DNA from: an uncultured Bacteroidales bacterium
GTDB taxonomy: Bacteria > Bacteroidota > Bacteroidia > Bacteroidales > FEN-979
Assembly: GCA_903926565.1 (NCBI GenBank)
Contig: CAIYJU010000122.1
Span: forward strand, 1-64,000
DNA: 64,000 nucleotides
Direction: 5' to 3'
Shown: one piece after another, positions 56,788 through 64,000 of the stretch
Layout: every line of letters begins with the position of its first letter
Position numbering within the stretch: position 1 is the first letter of the stretch
Notes under the pieces: generated by a model
Databases searched by the model: none
Told to the model about the DNA's origin: nothing
The model's input: the letters and a program-made list of their open reading frames with translations, nothing else
Program-made: the position numbers and the translations under genes

Positions 56788-58165
56788 AGTGCTGCACCAC
56801 CCATTTGGTATCAGCAATTACCCGATCGCCCGAAACAACCTGAACCACATACACACCGTTTTCATAGCCGGCTGCATTCAATTTTGCCCAGCCAGTTCTG
56901 TATTCAACTTGCTCCATTTTAAGCAATGCGCCCCCAATGCTGTAAACCATTAATGCCAAATCACCCTGCCCGTTCAGCACCGGAAGCCTCACAAGCGCCT
57001 CCGTAGCAGTTGGATTTGGAAGAATAGCAAGCTTTTCCGGTGATTTAGCCGCGTCTCCGATGGAGGTGAGCAATCCGGTAAATTTGAATATGGAATTGGT
57101 ATCTGCGCCTTCACCGCCGATCCAGCCGATGGAGGCATCCTTGAACCGCAATGCCCAGGGATCGACTGCCATATTGGTATCAATAACCACGGTTGTGGAA
57201 AAGAAATCAGGGGTAAACAGCAGCGTGACTGCAAAGTCGGTGGTGTCGGATATGGCGATCACATAGCCGCCGTCGAAGCCTTTCACCGAAGTCATGCCGA
57301 CGATGAACTTGTCGGTGTTTGAAAGTGAATCGGCCGCCCAGGTTGAGCCGCCATCTGTAGTAAGATAGTATTGTCTTCTGGGTAAAGGGAAGTAAGGATC
57401 CCAGAAAACGCCTTTCTGTGCCGTGGAAAAATCCAGTGCACCCCAGCCAAGGTTGTTCGCAATGAAGGGTGAAACGGTCCAGTGCGCCCCGCGGTCGGAT
57501 GATTTAAAACACCTGCCATCATAAAACTCACTCCCGTCATCGATCAGCGACGGGAACCAGATGTTGTCGCCGACTATGCTGAATGCATTGGCAGCGCCCC
57601 ATTCACCGGGATTGATCGCAGGAATCAGGGCGGAATCAACCCTGTTCCAGGTGTTGCCTCCATCGGTGGTACGCTGGATTTCAAAATACCCCTGGGTTGG
57701 ATCGCCTACGGCCACGCCGGTACTGGCATCAAATGCGGCGTAAAAATCAGCGTACGCGCCCGCTTCGGTGAACTGGGTGGTCGTTTTGTTTGTCCAGGAA
57801 GCTCCGCCGTCGGCCGTCTTCCATACCGAACCGCCAGATCCATTGTCTGTAAACACATAAAAGCAGGTGTTGGCATCCACTGCACACACACTGCTCATCA
57901 TCGCACCACCTGGTGCCGGGATGGAGTCGAATTCCCAGGTTGCACCACTGTTACTTGTTTTGATGGCATAACTATACGGATACTGGCCGAAATCATCCAT
58001 GGAGAGGGTCCCGAGCCAGACGGTTGACCCGTCAACAATGGATATCCAGCGGGGATAGTTACCGTAAGGCTGATTGTTGTAGGGAAGGTCCATCGGCATA
58101 AACTGGGCCCGGGCATAGACTGCCAGAGTTAATGAGATCATCAGTGAGTAAAATTTTATTTTCAT
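56786..58165 (-). CDS. BNR/YCF48-like T9SS protein (tandem copy 1)
   Basis: The 459 residues have a signal peptide ('...AVYARAQF'), Asp-box motifs ('TSNSGATWEFDSIP', 'TADGGASWTN', 'TTDGGNTWNR', 'SSDRGAHWTV', 'TTDGGSTWAA') spread over about 30-370 as in YCF48/VPS10-like propellers, and a T9SS sorting domain ('ILPNPTATEALVRLPVLNGQ', 'YENGVYVVQVVSGD'). It is a close paralogue of the protein at 58470; the two match along the whole length, including the 'WVVQH/WMVKH' end. A hairpin repeat separates the pair. The function is unknown. Confidence 0.85.
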   Translation of the reverse strand: MKIKFYSLMISLTLAVYARAQFMPMDLPYNNQPYGNYPRWISIVDGSTVWLGTLSMDDFGQYPYSYAIKTSNSGATWEFDSIPAPGGAMMSSVCAVDANTCFYVFTDNGSGGSVWKTADGGASWTNKTTTQFTEAGAYADFYAAFDASTGVAVGDPTQGYFEIQRTTDGGNTWNRVDSALIPAINPGEWGAANAFSIVGDNIWFPSLIDDGSEFYDGRCFKSSDRGAHWTVSPFIANNLGWGALDFSTAQKGVFWDPYFPLPRRQYYLTTDGGSTWAADSLSNTDKFIVGMTSVKGFDGGYVIAISDTTDFAVTLLFTPDFFSTTVVIDTNMAVDPWALRFKDASIGWIGGEGADTNSIFKFTGLLTSIGDAAKSPEKLAILPNPTATEALVRLPVLNGQGDLALMVYSIGGALLKMEQVEYRTGWAKLNAAGYENGVYVVQVVSGDRVIADTKWVVQH

Positions 58166-58203
58166 GTGAGATGTTTATTTTGTTTGAGTGTATAGGTTTT
58201 TTT

Positions 58204-58373
58204 ACCACCAAGGCACTAAGGGCACTTAGAACCACTAAGACTTTTCAACCTTAACCTCCCGGATTTTATTTCTTGGTGAGTGTCAGTGGTTCTAAAAAGC
58301 ATTTCAATTTTACCTTCCGGTAGCATTTTTTCTCCTAAGTGTTTCTAAGTGCCCTAAGTGCCTCAGTGGCTGC
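58204..58373. repeat. Long inverted repeat between the tandem T9SS paralogues
   Basis: The left arm 'accaccaaggcactaagggc' with 'acttagaaccactaaga' pairs with the right arm 'ttctaagtgccctaagtgcc' ending 'cagtggctgc'. It fills most of the 304-bp gap 58166-58469; nothing else is recognisable there. Confidence 0.75.
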
Positions 58374-58469
58374 ACCTTCCGAAGGCCAAAATTTCAAGAC
58401 AATACATAAATTCAATAATTTATGTACAAAGAGTAGCTCCTGAAGAAGAGGGTTCAAAGGTTAAGGTTA

Positions 58470-59855
58470 TCAATGTTTGACCATCCAATGGGTGGTTGCG
58501 ATAATCCGGTCGCCGGAAACAAGCTGCACGATATACGTTCCATTGGTGTAGCCTGATGCATCAAGTTTGGCCCATCCGGTAGAATTCACAATCTTGATAT
58601 CGTTGTGAAGCCGGCCGGTAACATCATAAACCAACATCCTCAGATCACTTTTCACATTCATCTCCGGAAGTTTGACCAGCGCCTCATTGGCCGTTGGATT
58701 GGGCATGATCGACAGTTTATCAGGTGATTTTGCAGCTTCTGAAACCGACGTAAGCAACCCGCTGAATTTATGCATGGCAATCGCGTTCGACCCGTTTCCT
58801 TCCATCCAGCCGGTGGAGGCATCGTGGAATTTGATCCCCCATGGATTGGCCTGGAGATTCGAATCAAGAACCACGATGGTATTGAAAAAATCGGGGGTGA
58901 ACAGCACTTTCGTATCATAGGAGCCTGCAGGAGCATCATTCGTTGCCACCACAAAACCTCCATCGAAACCGGCAACGGAACTCATGGCGAAATAAACATC
59001 CGAAGTGAAGGTCACTGAGTCGACGGTCCAGGTGCTTCCTCCGTCGGCTGTACGGTAAAACTCATGAACAGGGCCGTTATAGCCACCATCATACAGTACA
59101 CCGTTCATGGGTGATGAAAACTGCATAGCCACCCAGGAGAGATTATCTGCTACAATCGGCGAAACGGTCCAGTGCTGGCCACGGTCAACCGATTTAAAAA
59201 CCCGTGAAGAATAGGTACCGTTTACATCCCCAATAAGAGAGGCAAACCATATGATATCGCCCACGGAACTGAAAACATGGGTGGCACCCATTTCACCTGG
59301 AAAAACCGAAGGGATAAGACTTGAATCAACCCTCGACCAGGTATCACCGCCGTTGGTTGTACGAAGGATCTCAAAGTACCCGAGGGTCGGATCGCCCAGG
59401 GCTACACCCTCACTGGCACTGAATGCACAATAAAAATCGGCGAATGCACCTGGTTCGTTGAAATGATTGACCGTTTTATTCGCCCAGGTGGCACCGCCGT
59501 CGCTGGTCTTCCAGATCGATCCTCCTAAACCGTAGTCGGTAAAGGTATAATAGCAGGTATTGGCATCCACGGCAAATATGCTGCTGATGATCGGATCCCC
59601 CGGCGCCGGGATGGAGTCGAATTGCCAGGTGCTGCCTCCGTCGCTGGTATGCACTGCGTAGGTATAGGGAACCTGGCTGACTGAATCACCCCGCCGGTTA
59701 CCCAGCCACACATGCGATGCATCGGTGATAGAGACATATTCGGGGTAATTTCCATAGGAGGAGGGCTGGAAATTGATCGAAACCGGTGTAAACTGGCAAT
59801 AACCGGCAATCGAATAACATGTTAAAATTATGATGGTGTAAAGTTTTGCTTTCAT
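58470..59855 (-). CDS. BNR/YCF48-like T9SS protein (tandem copy 2)
   Basis: The 461 residues repeat the layout of the downstream gene: a signal peptide ('...IAGYCQF'), Asp boxes ('TSDGGSTWQF', 'TSDGGATWAN', 'TTNGGDTWSR', 'SVDRGQHWTV', 'TADGGSTWTV') and a T9SS sorting domain ('IMPNPTANEALVKLPEMN', 'YTNGTYIVQLVSGD'). The pair arose by tandem duplication and has diverged moderately. It has its own promoter candidate 37 bp upstream of the ATG. Confidence 0.85.
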   Translation of the reverse strand: MKAKLYTIIILTCYSIAGYCQFTPVSINFQPSSYGNYPEYVSITDASHVWLGNRRGDSVSQVPYTYAVHTSDGGSTWQFDSIPAPGDPIISSIFAVDANTCYYTFTDYGLGGSIWKTSDGGATWANKTVNHFNEPGAFADFYCAFSASEGVALGDPTLGYFEILRTTNGGDTWSRVDSSLIPSVFPGEMGATHVFSSVGDIIWFASLIGDVNGTYSSRVFKSVDRGQHWTVSPIVADNLSWVAMQFSSPMNGVLYDGGYNGPVHEFYRTADGGSTWTVDSVTFTSDVYFAMSSVAGFDGGFVVATNDAPAGSYDTKVLFTPDFFNTIVVLDSNLQANPWGIKFHDASTGWMEGNGSNAIAMHKFSGLLTSVSEAAKSPDKLSIMPNPTANEALVKLPEMNVKSDLRMLVYDVTGRLHNDIKIVNSTGWAKLDASGYTNGTYIVQLVSGDRIIATTHWMVKH

Positions 59856-59891
59856 AGACGATGTTTTAAAAATTATTACTTATTTACAGCC

Positions 59892-59899
59892 CAAAAGTA
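59892..59899 (-). promoter_or_regulatory. Candidate -7 box for the 58470-59855 gene
   Basis: The minus strand reads TACTTTTG, 37 bp before the ATG at 59855. Confidence 0.4.
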
Positions 59900-60001
59900 T
59901 TCGCGTATGTAAGTATAGCATTGCACGAATTTCCTATCGGTCATAATTCAATGACAAACGGTAATTTTTGTTTGATGTATGGTTTTTGTTGTTTGAATTG
60001 T

Positions 60002-60009
60002 TATATTTG
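60002..60009 (+). promoter_or_regulatory. Candidate -7 box for the TPR kinase gene
   Basis: TATATTTG lies in AT-rich sequence 231 bp before the ATG at 60241, with TTTG-rich sequence upstream. The 167-bp element would lie in the leader. Confidence 0.35.
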
Positions 60010-60064
60010 ACCAATAATTTACTATAATTCAAGCTGTTAACTGATTAACAATGCATTTTTGATT

Positions 60065-60231
60065 TGACCCCTCCCCGCCCTCCCCTTGAAGGGGAGGGGG
60101 AGCTTCGTCGAGGTTTTATGCAGGATAGTTTTAGCATGATTATAAAGACAATAATGTTTAGAAGAGAATTAAAGCATCTGGTATGGCAGCCCTTCTCCCT
60201 CCCCTCCAAGGGGAGGGCCGGGGAGGGGTCA
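60065..60231 (+). mobile_element. 167-bp MITE-like element, copy 1
   Basis: The element starts TGACCCCTCCCC and ends GGGGAGGGGTCA. Each end also forms a local GC-rich hairpin ('ctccccttgaaggggag', 'ctcccctccaaggggag'), while the centre is AT-rich. The outer ends are inverted repeats of about 35 bp. An almost identical copy is at 63115-63281 with 8 differences. It carries no transposase and, if mobile, would depend on one encoded elsewhere. It sits 9 bp before the ATG of the TPR kinase and its frame is open into that gene. Confidence 0.75.
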
Positions 60232-60240
60232 CTTCTGCGC

Positions 60241-63117
60241 ATGATAAAAGCAATTTTCATCTTCTTGATATTTTTGTCATCCTGTCAACCCTTCTTTTCC
60301 CAGGCCCAGCCTAAAGTTGACTCGCTCCTTGCCTGTTTAAAAAATGTAAAGCATGACACCTCCAAAGTATTAATACTAGCTGAACTCTCTTTAGTCTATT
60401 CAAGCAGCAACCCGGATAAGGCAATGGATTATGCCAACCAATGCCTGGCATTGTCAAAGAAAATTGGGTATAAAAAAGGGATCGGGAAGTATTATCTCCT
60501 TATGGGCTGTTATTATGGGATTAAGGGAGAGGGATTGAAGGACTTGGAATGTTCCAGAAAAGCATTATCAATATTCGAAGAAATAGATGATTCATTTGAC
60601 ATGGCCGCTGCTTATCACAATTTAGGGTGCAGTTATGATGGGCAGGGAAATTATCCCGAAGCAATAAAAAATCATTATGCAGCCCTGAAAATCAGAGAAA
60701 AAATCGGGGACAAACATGGCATTGCCTTGTCGAATATGGGTATCGGGGTAATTAAAAACTACCAGAGGAACTTTTCTGAAGGATTGAAGTTTCTTTTCGT
60801 TGCTTTAAAAATTTGCAACGAAATCGGTGATAAACAGGGAATTGCTTATGCCTACCTCAACATTGGAGATACTTACAGGGGATTATTCAAGTACCAAGAA
60901 GCAATGAAAAATTATTCTGCTGCCCTTGCGGTCTTTACAGTTGCCGGGGAAATAGATGCCATTAGTATTTCATCTCAATTAATTGGAGAAATTTATTTTT
61001 TACAAGAGAATTATCCGGAAGCTTTGAAAAGTCAATTCGTGGCGTTAAAAATTGTGGAGGAACTCGGGAATCTTCAAGGAATATCGGCTGTTTTTATCAA
61101 TATTGGCGAGGTGTATTTGAAACAGAAAAATTATAATAGCGCTTATGCGTATTTGAAAAAGGCATTGCCGTTTGCGATAGAAAGTGGTTCATTACCAGAA
61201 ATAAGATCAAGTTATCGGGTTTTATCCGCAGTGGATAGCGCCCAGGGTAACTTTCTAAAGGCATTCGAGCATTATAAACTATACATCATCGCCCGCGACA
61301 GCTTAATGAACAATGAAAACACCAACAAAATCACTCAGCAACAGATGCAATACGAGTTCGACAAAAAAGAATCACAATCCCGGGCCGAACAGGAAAAGAA
61401 GAATGCGGTAGCAGAGAAAGAGATCCAGAAACAGAAGCTCGTCCGTAATGGGTTTGTTGGTGGATTTGTCATCGTACTGCTGTTTGCAGGCGTGTTCTTC
61501 AAACAGCGAAACAAGATCAAAAAAGGCAACGCCGCCCTGCAGGTTGCCAAAGAGCGGGCCGAACAGAGCGAACAGTTCAAGCAGCAGTTCCTGGCCAACA
61601 TGAGCCATGAGATCCGCACCCCCATGAATGCTGTGATGGGGATGACCAGCCTGGTACTGGATACGCCCCTGGCGGAGAAGCAGAAATTTTACCTGGAAGG
61701 TATTAAGAAATCCAGCGATACCCTGTTGCACATCATTAACGATATTCTCGACCTGTCGAAGATAGAAGCAGGTAAAATGGAACTTGAGAAAATCGATTTC
61801 TCATTGACCGACACCCTGAAACAAGTCAAACAAACCCTCAACCACAGGGCCGAAGAAAAAGGTTTGGAACTGCTTGTCAGTATTGATCCGGAAATATCTG
61901 ATGTGGTGATCGGCGACCCCATGCGCCTGAACCAGGTGCTCGTCAACCTGACCGGAAATGCCATTAAATTTACTGAAAAAGGCAGTGTATGTATTGAGGT
62001 TACAAAAGACTATGTTCCACAGGCCGTTCAATTCTCCATCATCGACACAGGCATCGGCATCCCACAGGAGAAACTGCAGACAGTCTTTGATAACTTCGCC
62101 CAGGCCAACACCTCCGACACCCGCAAATATGGCGGCACCGGCCTGGGTCTGAGCATCAGCCGGCAACTCGTTGAACTGATGGGCGGGAAGATCTCCATCG
62201 CCAGCGTTGAGGGTTCGGGGACAACCTTTTCGTTTAGCGTGAATTTTGAAAAAGGTTCCGCTGAAAGACTCGATCAGCGGCTGGCTTCCGAAGAGCAGGT
62301 CGACGGCAGCATCCTGGATGGCTTATCCATCCTGGTGGTCGACGACAATGAATACAACCGCATTGTGGCAAAAGATACACTGGAGGCAAAATCAAGGGTG
62401 AATGTTATTGCTGTGGAAAGCGGCGCGGAAGCGATTGAACTGCTCAAATCAACAAAATTTGATGTGGTGCTGATGGATGTGCAGATGCCGGTGATGAACG
62501 GGTTTGAGGCGACACAGCAAATACGAAGTACAAAGTACGAAGTACGAAGTACGAACAGGGGCGAAGTGGAGCCAAAGGCTGACATTCCGATTATTGCGCT
62601 GACGGCGAGTGTGCTGCGCACCGACCTTGACAAATGCACGGCAGCCGGGATGAATGGCTACATTCCAAAGCCTTTCCGGGCATCACAATTGATCATCTGC
62701 ATTGCACAGGTGCTGAACATCCCGCTCAGGGCGGCGAAGAAACAAGAGACCAGCAAGGTTCCACTTCCAAACCTCCCATCAGCGGTCATAAATCTTGCAT
62801 ATTTAACCAAATTCTGCGAAGGCGACCAGGTGCGGATGAAGAAGTACATTGATATGTTCCTTGCCTCCGCCCCCATCCTGATAGAGAAGATCAAAATCTC
62901 GGTTGAAAAAAATGATCGTGATGAAATCGCCGCCCAGATGCATGGTTTCAAAACAAAATTCCTGATGATGGGGATGCAGGAGGCGCAGGAGCTGGCATCG
63001 GAGATTGAAATGAGATGCCTGCAGGGGAACAATGCGGATGCAATAAACTCAATGTTGCCAAGTCTTGTTCAACGGGTTGAAATTGCTGTAAACGAATTAG
63101 AAGCTTTCCTGACATGA
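60241..63117 (+). CDS. TPR hybrid histidine kinase with receiver and HPt domains
   Basis: The 958 residues start with a hydrophobic signal ('[20 protein letters not shown]'). About seven TPR repeats follow (about 35-345, '[20 protein letters not shown]' type), then one transmembrane helix (about 402-420). HisKA has H456 ('[13 protein letters not shown]'), followed by HATPase ('[14 protein letters not shown]'), a receiver with D746 ('[14 protein letters not shown]') and an HPt domain with H901 ('[15 protein letters not shown]'). It therefore holds a whole His-Asp-His relay. Starts upstream of 60241 would add residues encoded by the repeat and are rejected. The receiver carries an odd insertion '[17 protein letters not shown]' from a 7-bp tandem repeat. 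The TGA stop is the first three bases of element copy 2. Confidence 0.92.
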   Translation: MIKAIFIFLIFLSSCQPFFSQAQPKVDSLLACLKNVKHDTSKVLILAELSLVYSSSNPDKAMDYANQCLALSKKIGYKKGIGKYYLLMGCYYGIKGEGLKDLECSRKALSIFEEIDDSFDMAAAYHNLGCSYDGQGNYPEAIKNHYAALKIREKIGDKHGIALSNMGIGVIKNYQRNFSEGLKFLFVALKICNEIGDKQGIAYAYLNIGDTYRGLFKYQEAMKNYSAALAVFTVAGEIDAISISSQLIGEIYFLQENYPEALKSQFVALKIVEELGNLQGISAVFINIGEVYLKQKNYNSAYAYLKKALPFAIESGSLPEIRSSYRVLSAVDSAQGNFLKAFEHYKLYIIARDSLMNNENTNKITQQQMQYEFDKKESQSRAEQEKKNAVAEKEIQKQKLVRNGFVGGFVIVLLFAGVFFKQRNKIKKGNAALQVAKERAEQSEQFKQQFLANMSHEIRTPMNAVMGMTSLVLDTPLAEKQKFYLEGIKKSSDTLLHIINDILDLSKIEAGKMELEKIDFSLTDTLKQVKQTLNHRAEEKGLELLVSIDPEISDVVIGDPMRLNQVLVNLTGNAIKFTEKGSVCIEVTKDYVPQAVQFSIIDTGIGIPQEKLQTVFDNFAQANTSDTRKYGGTGLGLSISRQLVELMGGKISIASVEGSGTTFSFSVNFEKGSAERLDQRLASEEQVDGSILDGLSILVVDDNEYNRIVAKDTLEAKSRVNVIAVESGAEAIELLKSTKFDVVLMDVQMPVMNGFEATQQIRSTKYEVRSTNRGEVEPKADIPIIALTASVLRTDLDKCTAAGMNGYIPKPFRASQLIICIAQVLNIPLRAAKKQETSKVPLPNLPSAVINLAYLTKFCEGDQVRMKKYIDMFLASAPILIEKIKISVEKNDRDEIAAQMHGFKTKFLMMGMQEAQELASEIEMRCLQGNNADAINSMLPSLVQRVEIAVNELEAFLT
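62524..62558 (+). repeat. 7-bp tandem repeat inserted in the receiver coding region
   Basis: Four to five units of 'cgaagta' in tandem encode '[10 protein letters not shown]'. They fall between the helix 'EATQQIR' and the strand 'IPIIALTA' of the receiver, a loop that is short in other receivers. Confidence 0.85.
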
Positions 63118-63281
63118 CCCCTCCCCGCCCTCCCCTTGGAGGGGAGGGGGAGTTTCGTCGAGGTTTTATGCAGGAAAGTTTTAGCATGATTATAAAGACA
63201 ATAATGTTTAGAGGAGAATTAAAGTATCTGATATGGCAGCCCCTCTCCCTCCCCTTCAAGGGGAGGGCCGGGGAGGGGTCA
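63115..63281 (+). mobile_element. 167-bp MITE-like element, copy 2
   Basis: It has the same length and ends as copy 1 and differs at 8 positions (about 95% identity). Its first three bases are the stop codon of the upstream kinase. It contains in-frame ATG codons at 63168, 63186 and 63204 for the following gene. Confidence 0.78.
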
Positions 63282-64000
63282 TTAAGGTCTTTAAAAACGG
63301 CACTTCTCATCATCCTGTTGCAATTCGCCTTGCTGTGCCCCGCCTTCTCCCAGGACCAGCATGTCGTTGATTCCCTCCTTGCCTGTCTAAAAACCGCAAA
63401 GCAGGACACCTCCAAAGTCAACGTTTTATATCAACTTGCTAAAGTATACTGCAACAACAACCTGATTAAGGCTGATGAATATGCCAACCAATGCAGGATG
63501 CTATCTGAAACATGCGATTATAAAAAGGGAGTCGGTAAATATTATGAACTGATGTCACTGATTAATTCGAATAAGGGAGATTATATACAGTCGCTGGCAT
63601 TTGGCAGAAAACTACTCTCCGTAAGCGTAGAAATTGCCGATTCATCCGGCATGGCACATGCTTATGGCAATATGGCCGCCGACTACAGTGATATGGGTTA
63701 TTATCCAGAAGCATTAAAGAATCATCTTGGTGCGCTGAAAATAAGGGAAAAAATCGGGGACAAAGTTGGTATTGCAGCCAATTATGTGGGAATCGGAATT
63801 GTTTATCACAGGCAAAACAATTTTGTTGCAGCGTTGAAGAGTTATCTCAATGCGATGGATATCTGCAAAGAGATCGGAGATAAGAGGGTCATCGCATATG
63901 ATTACATCCTCATGGGAGAAGTCTATAAGGACCAACTCAATTACACTGAAGCGTTGAACAATTATTCAGCAGCCTTGAAGGTTTCTCAAGAAACAGGAGA
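63168..64000 (+). CDS. Second TPR sensor protein, paralogue of the upstream kinase (partial)
   Basis: The reading frame is open from inside the 167-bp element to the window end. After a signal-peptide-like stretch ('LKTALLIILLQFALLCPAFS') come '[18 protein letters not shown]' and TPR units ('GMAHAYGNMAADYSDMGYYP', '[20 protein letters not shown]') that align along their length with the TPR region of the kinase at 60241. The kinase part, if any, lies beyond the window. There is no ATG between the element and the signal peptide; the only ATGs in frame are inside the element, so the true start is uncertain. Without them the gene would need a TTG or other rare start. Confidence 0.8.
   Translation, partial: MQESFSMIIKTIMFRGELKYLIWQPLSLPFKGRAGEGSLRSLKTALLIILLQFALLCPAFSQDQHVVDSLLACLKTAKQDTSKVNVLYQLAKVYCNNNLIKADEYANQCRMLSETCDYKKGVGKYYELMSLINSNKGDYIQSLAFGRKLLSVSVEIADSSGMAHAYGNMAADYSDMGYYPEALKNHLGALKIREKIGDKVGIAANYVGIGIVYHRQNNFVAALKSYLNAMDICKEIGDKRVIAYDYILMGEVYKDQLNYTEALNNYSAALKVSQETG

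Noticed and set aside
60064-60240. Longer N-terminus for the TPR kinase from a TTG at 60064
   Set aside because: The extra residues are encoded by the 167-bp element and precede a good signal peptide starting at 60241.

Overview
The window comes from a Bacteroidota chromosome. The support is internal: many secreted proteins end in type IX secretion (T9SS) sorting domains, several genes have TAnnTTTG promoter boxes instead of an E. coli-type -10, there is a DUF3098 gene beside uppP and a PID-CTERM mini-protein, and hybrid histidine kinases and short dispersed hairpin repeats are abundant. I see no rRNA, tRNA, CRISPR array, prophage or transposase gene.

Layout. (1) 0-7 kb: the 5' end of a probable M28 peptidase, a large fibronectin-III T9SS protein with a PID-CTERM mini-protein behind it, an extracellular endonuclease I and a lone receiver protein. 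(2) 7-11.3 kb: rhaD and tadA behind a BNR-repeat T9SS protein. (3) 11.4-19.9 kb, minus strand: a tight housekeeping operon, read as two giant AsmA-like proteins, ftsX, DUF3098, uppP and truB. (4) 20.1-27.8 kb, plus strand: leuS, then an exopolysaccharide-type group of two proteins that look like the two halves of YjbH, a lipoprotein and a membrane sugar transferase. (5) 27.8-36.2 kb: a seven-repeat propeller T9SS protein, a GH16-like protein, and three consecutive loci that each carry an internal deletion with a frameshift (a DASS transporter, the receiver domain of a hybrid kinase, and a FISUMP-domain T9SS protein). (6) 36.2-42.2 kb: two metallophosphoesterase lipoproteins and a BNR T9SS protein, flanked by two copies of a double-hairpin repeat. 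(7) 42.3-54.8 kb: a 2165-residue kinase with about twelve PAS units, two receiver-kinase proteins and a PKD-rich T9SS protein, packed as one operon. (8) 55-59.9 kb: a FISUMP T9SS protein and two tandem BNR/YCF48-like T9SS paralogues. (9) 60-64 kb: two tandem TPR sensor-kinase genes, each preceded by the same 167-bp MITE-like repeat; the second gene runs off the window.

The strongest unusual signals are the repeats that invade or punctuate genes. The 167-bp element supplies the stop codon of one gene and the only ATG codons of the next. An 18-bp-period mini-repeat sits in frame in truB (as TPSG) and in an asmA-like gene (as TLTG). A 7-bp tandem repeat is inserted in a receiver domain. Also notable are the run of three internally deleted genes at 30.9-36.2 kb and the split, order-reversed YjbH pair. 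Gaps near or above 300 bp: 29147-29532, 42018-42317 and 58166-58469 contain the hairpin repeats listed; 54845-55141 shows nothing I can interpret; 59856-60240 holds two promoter candidates and the first 167-bp element.
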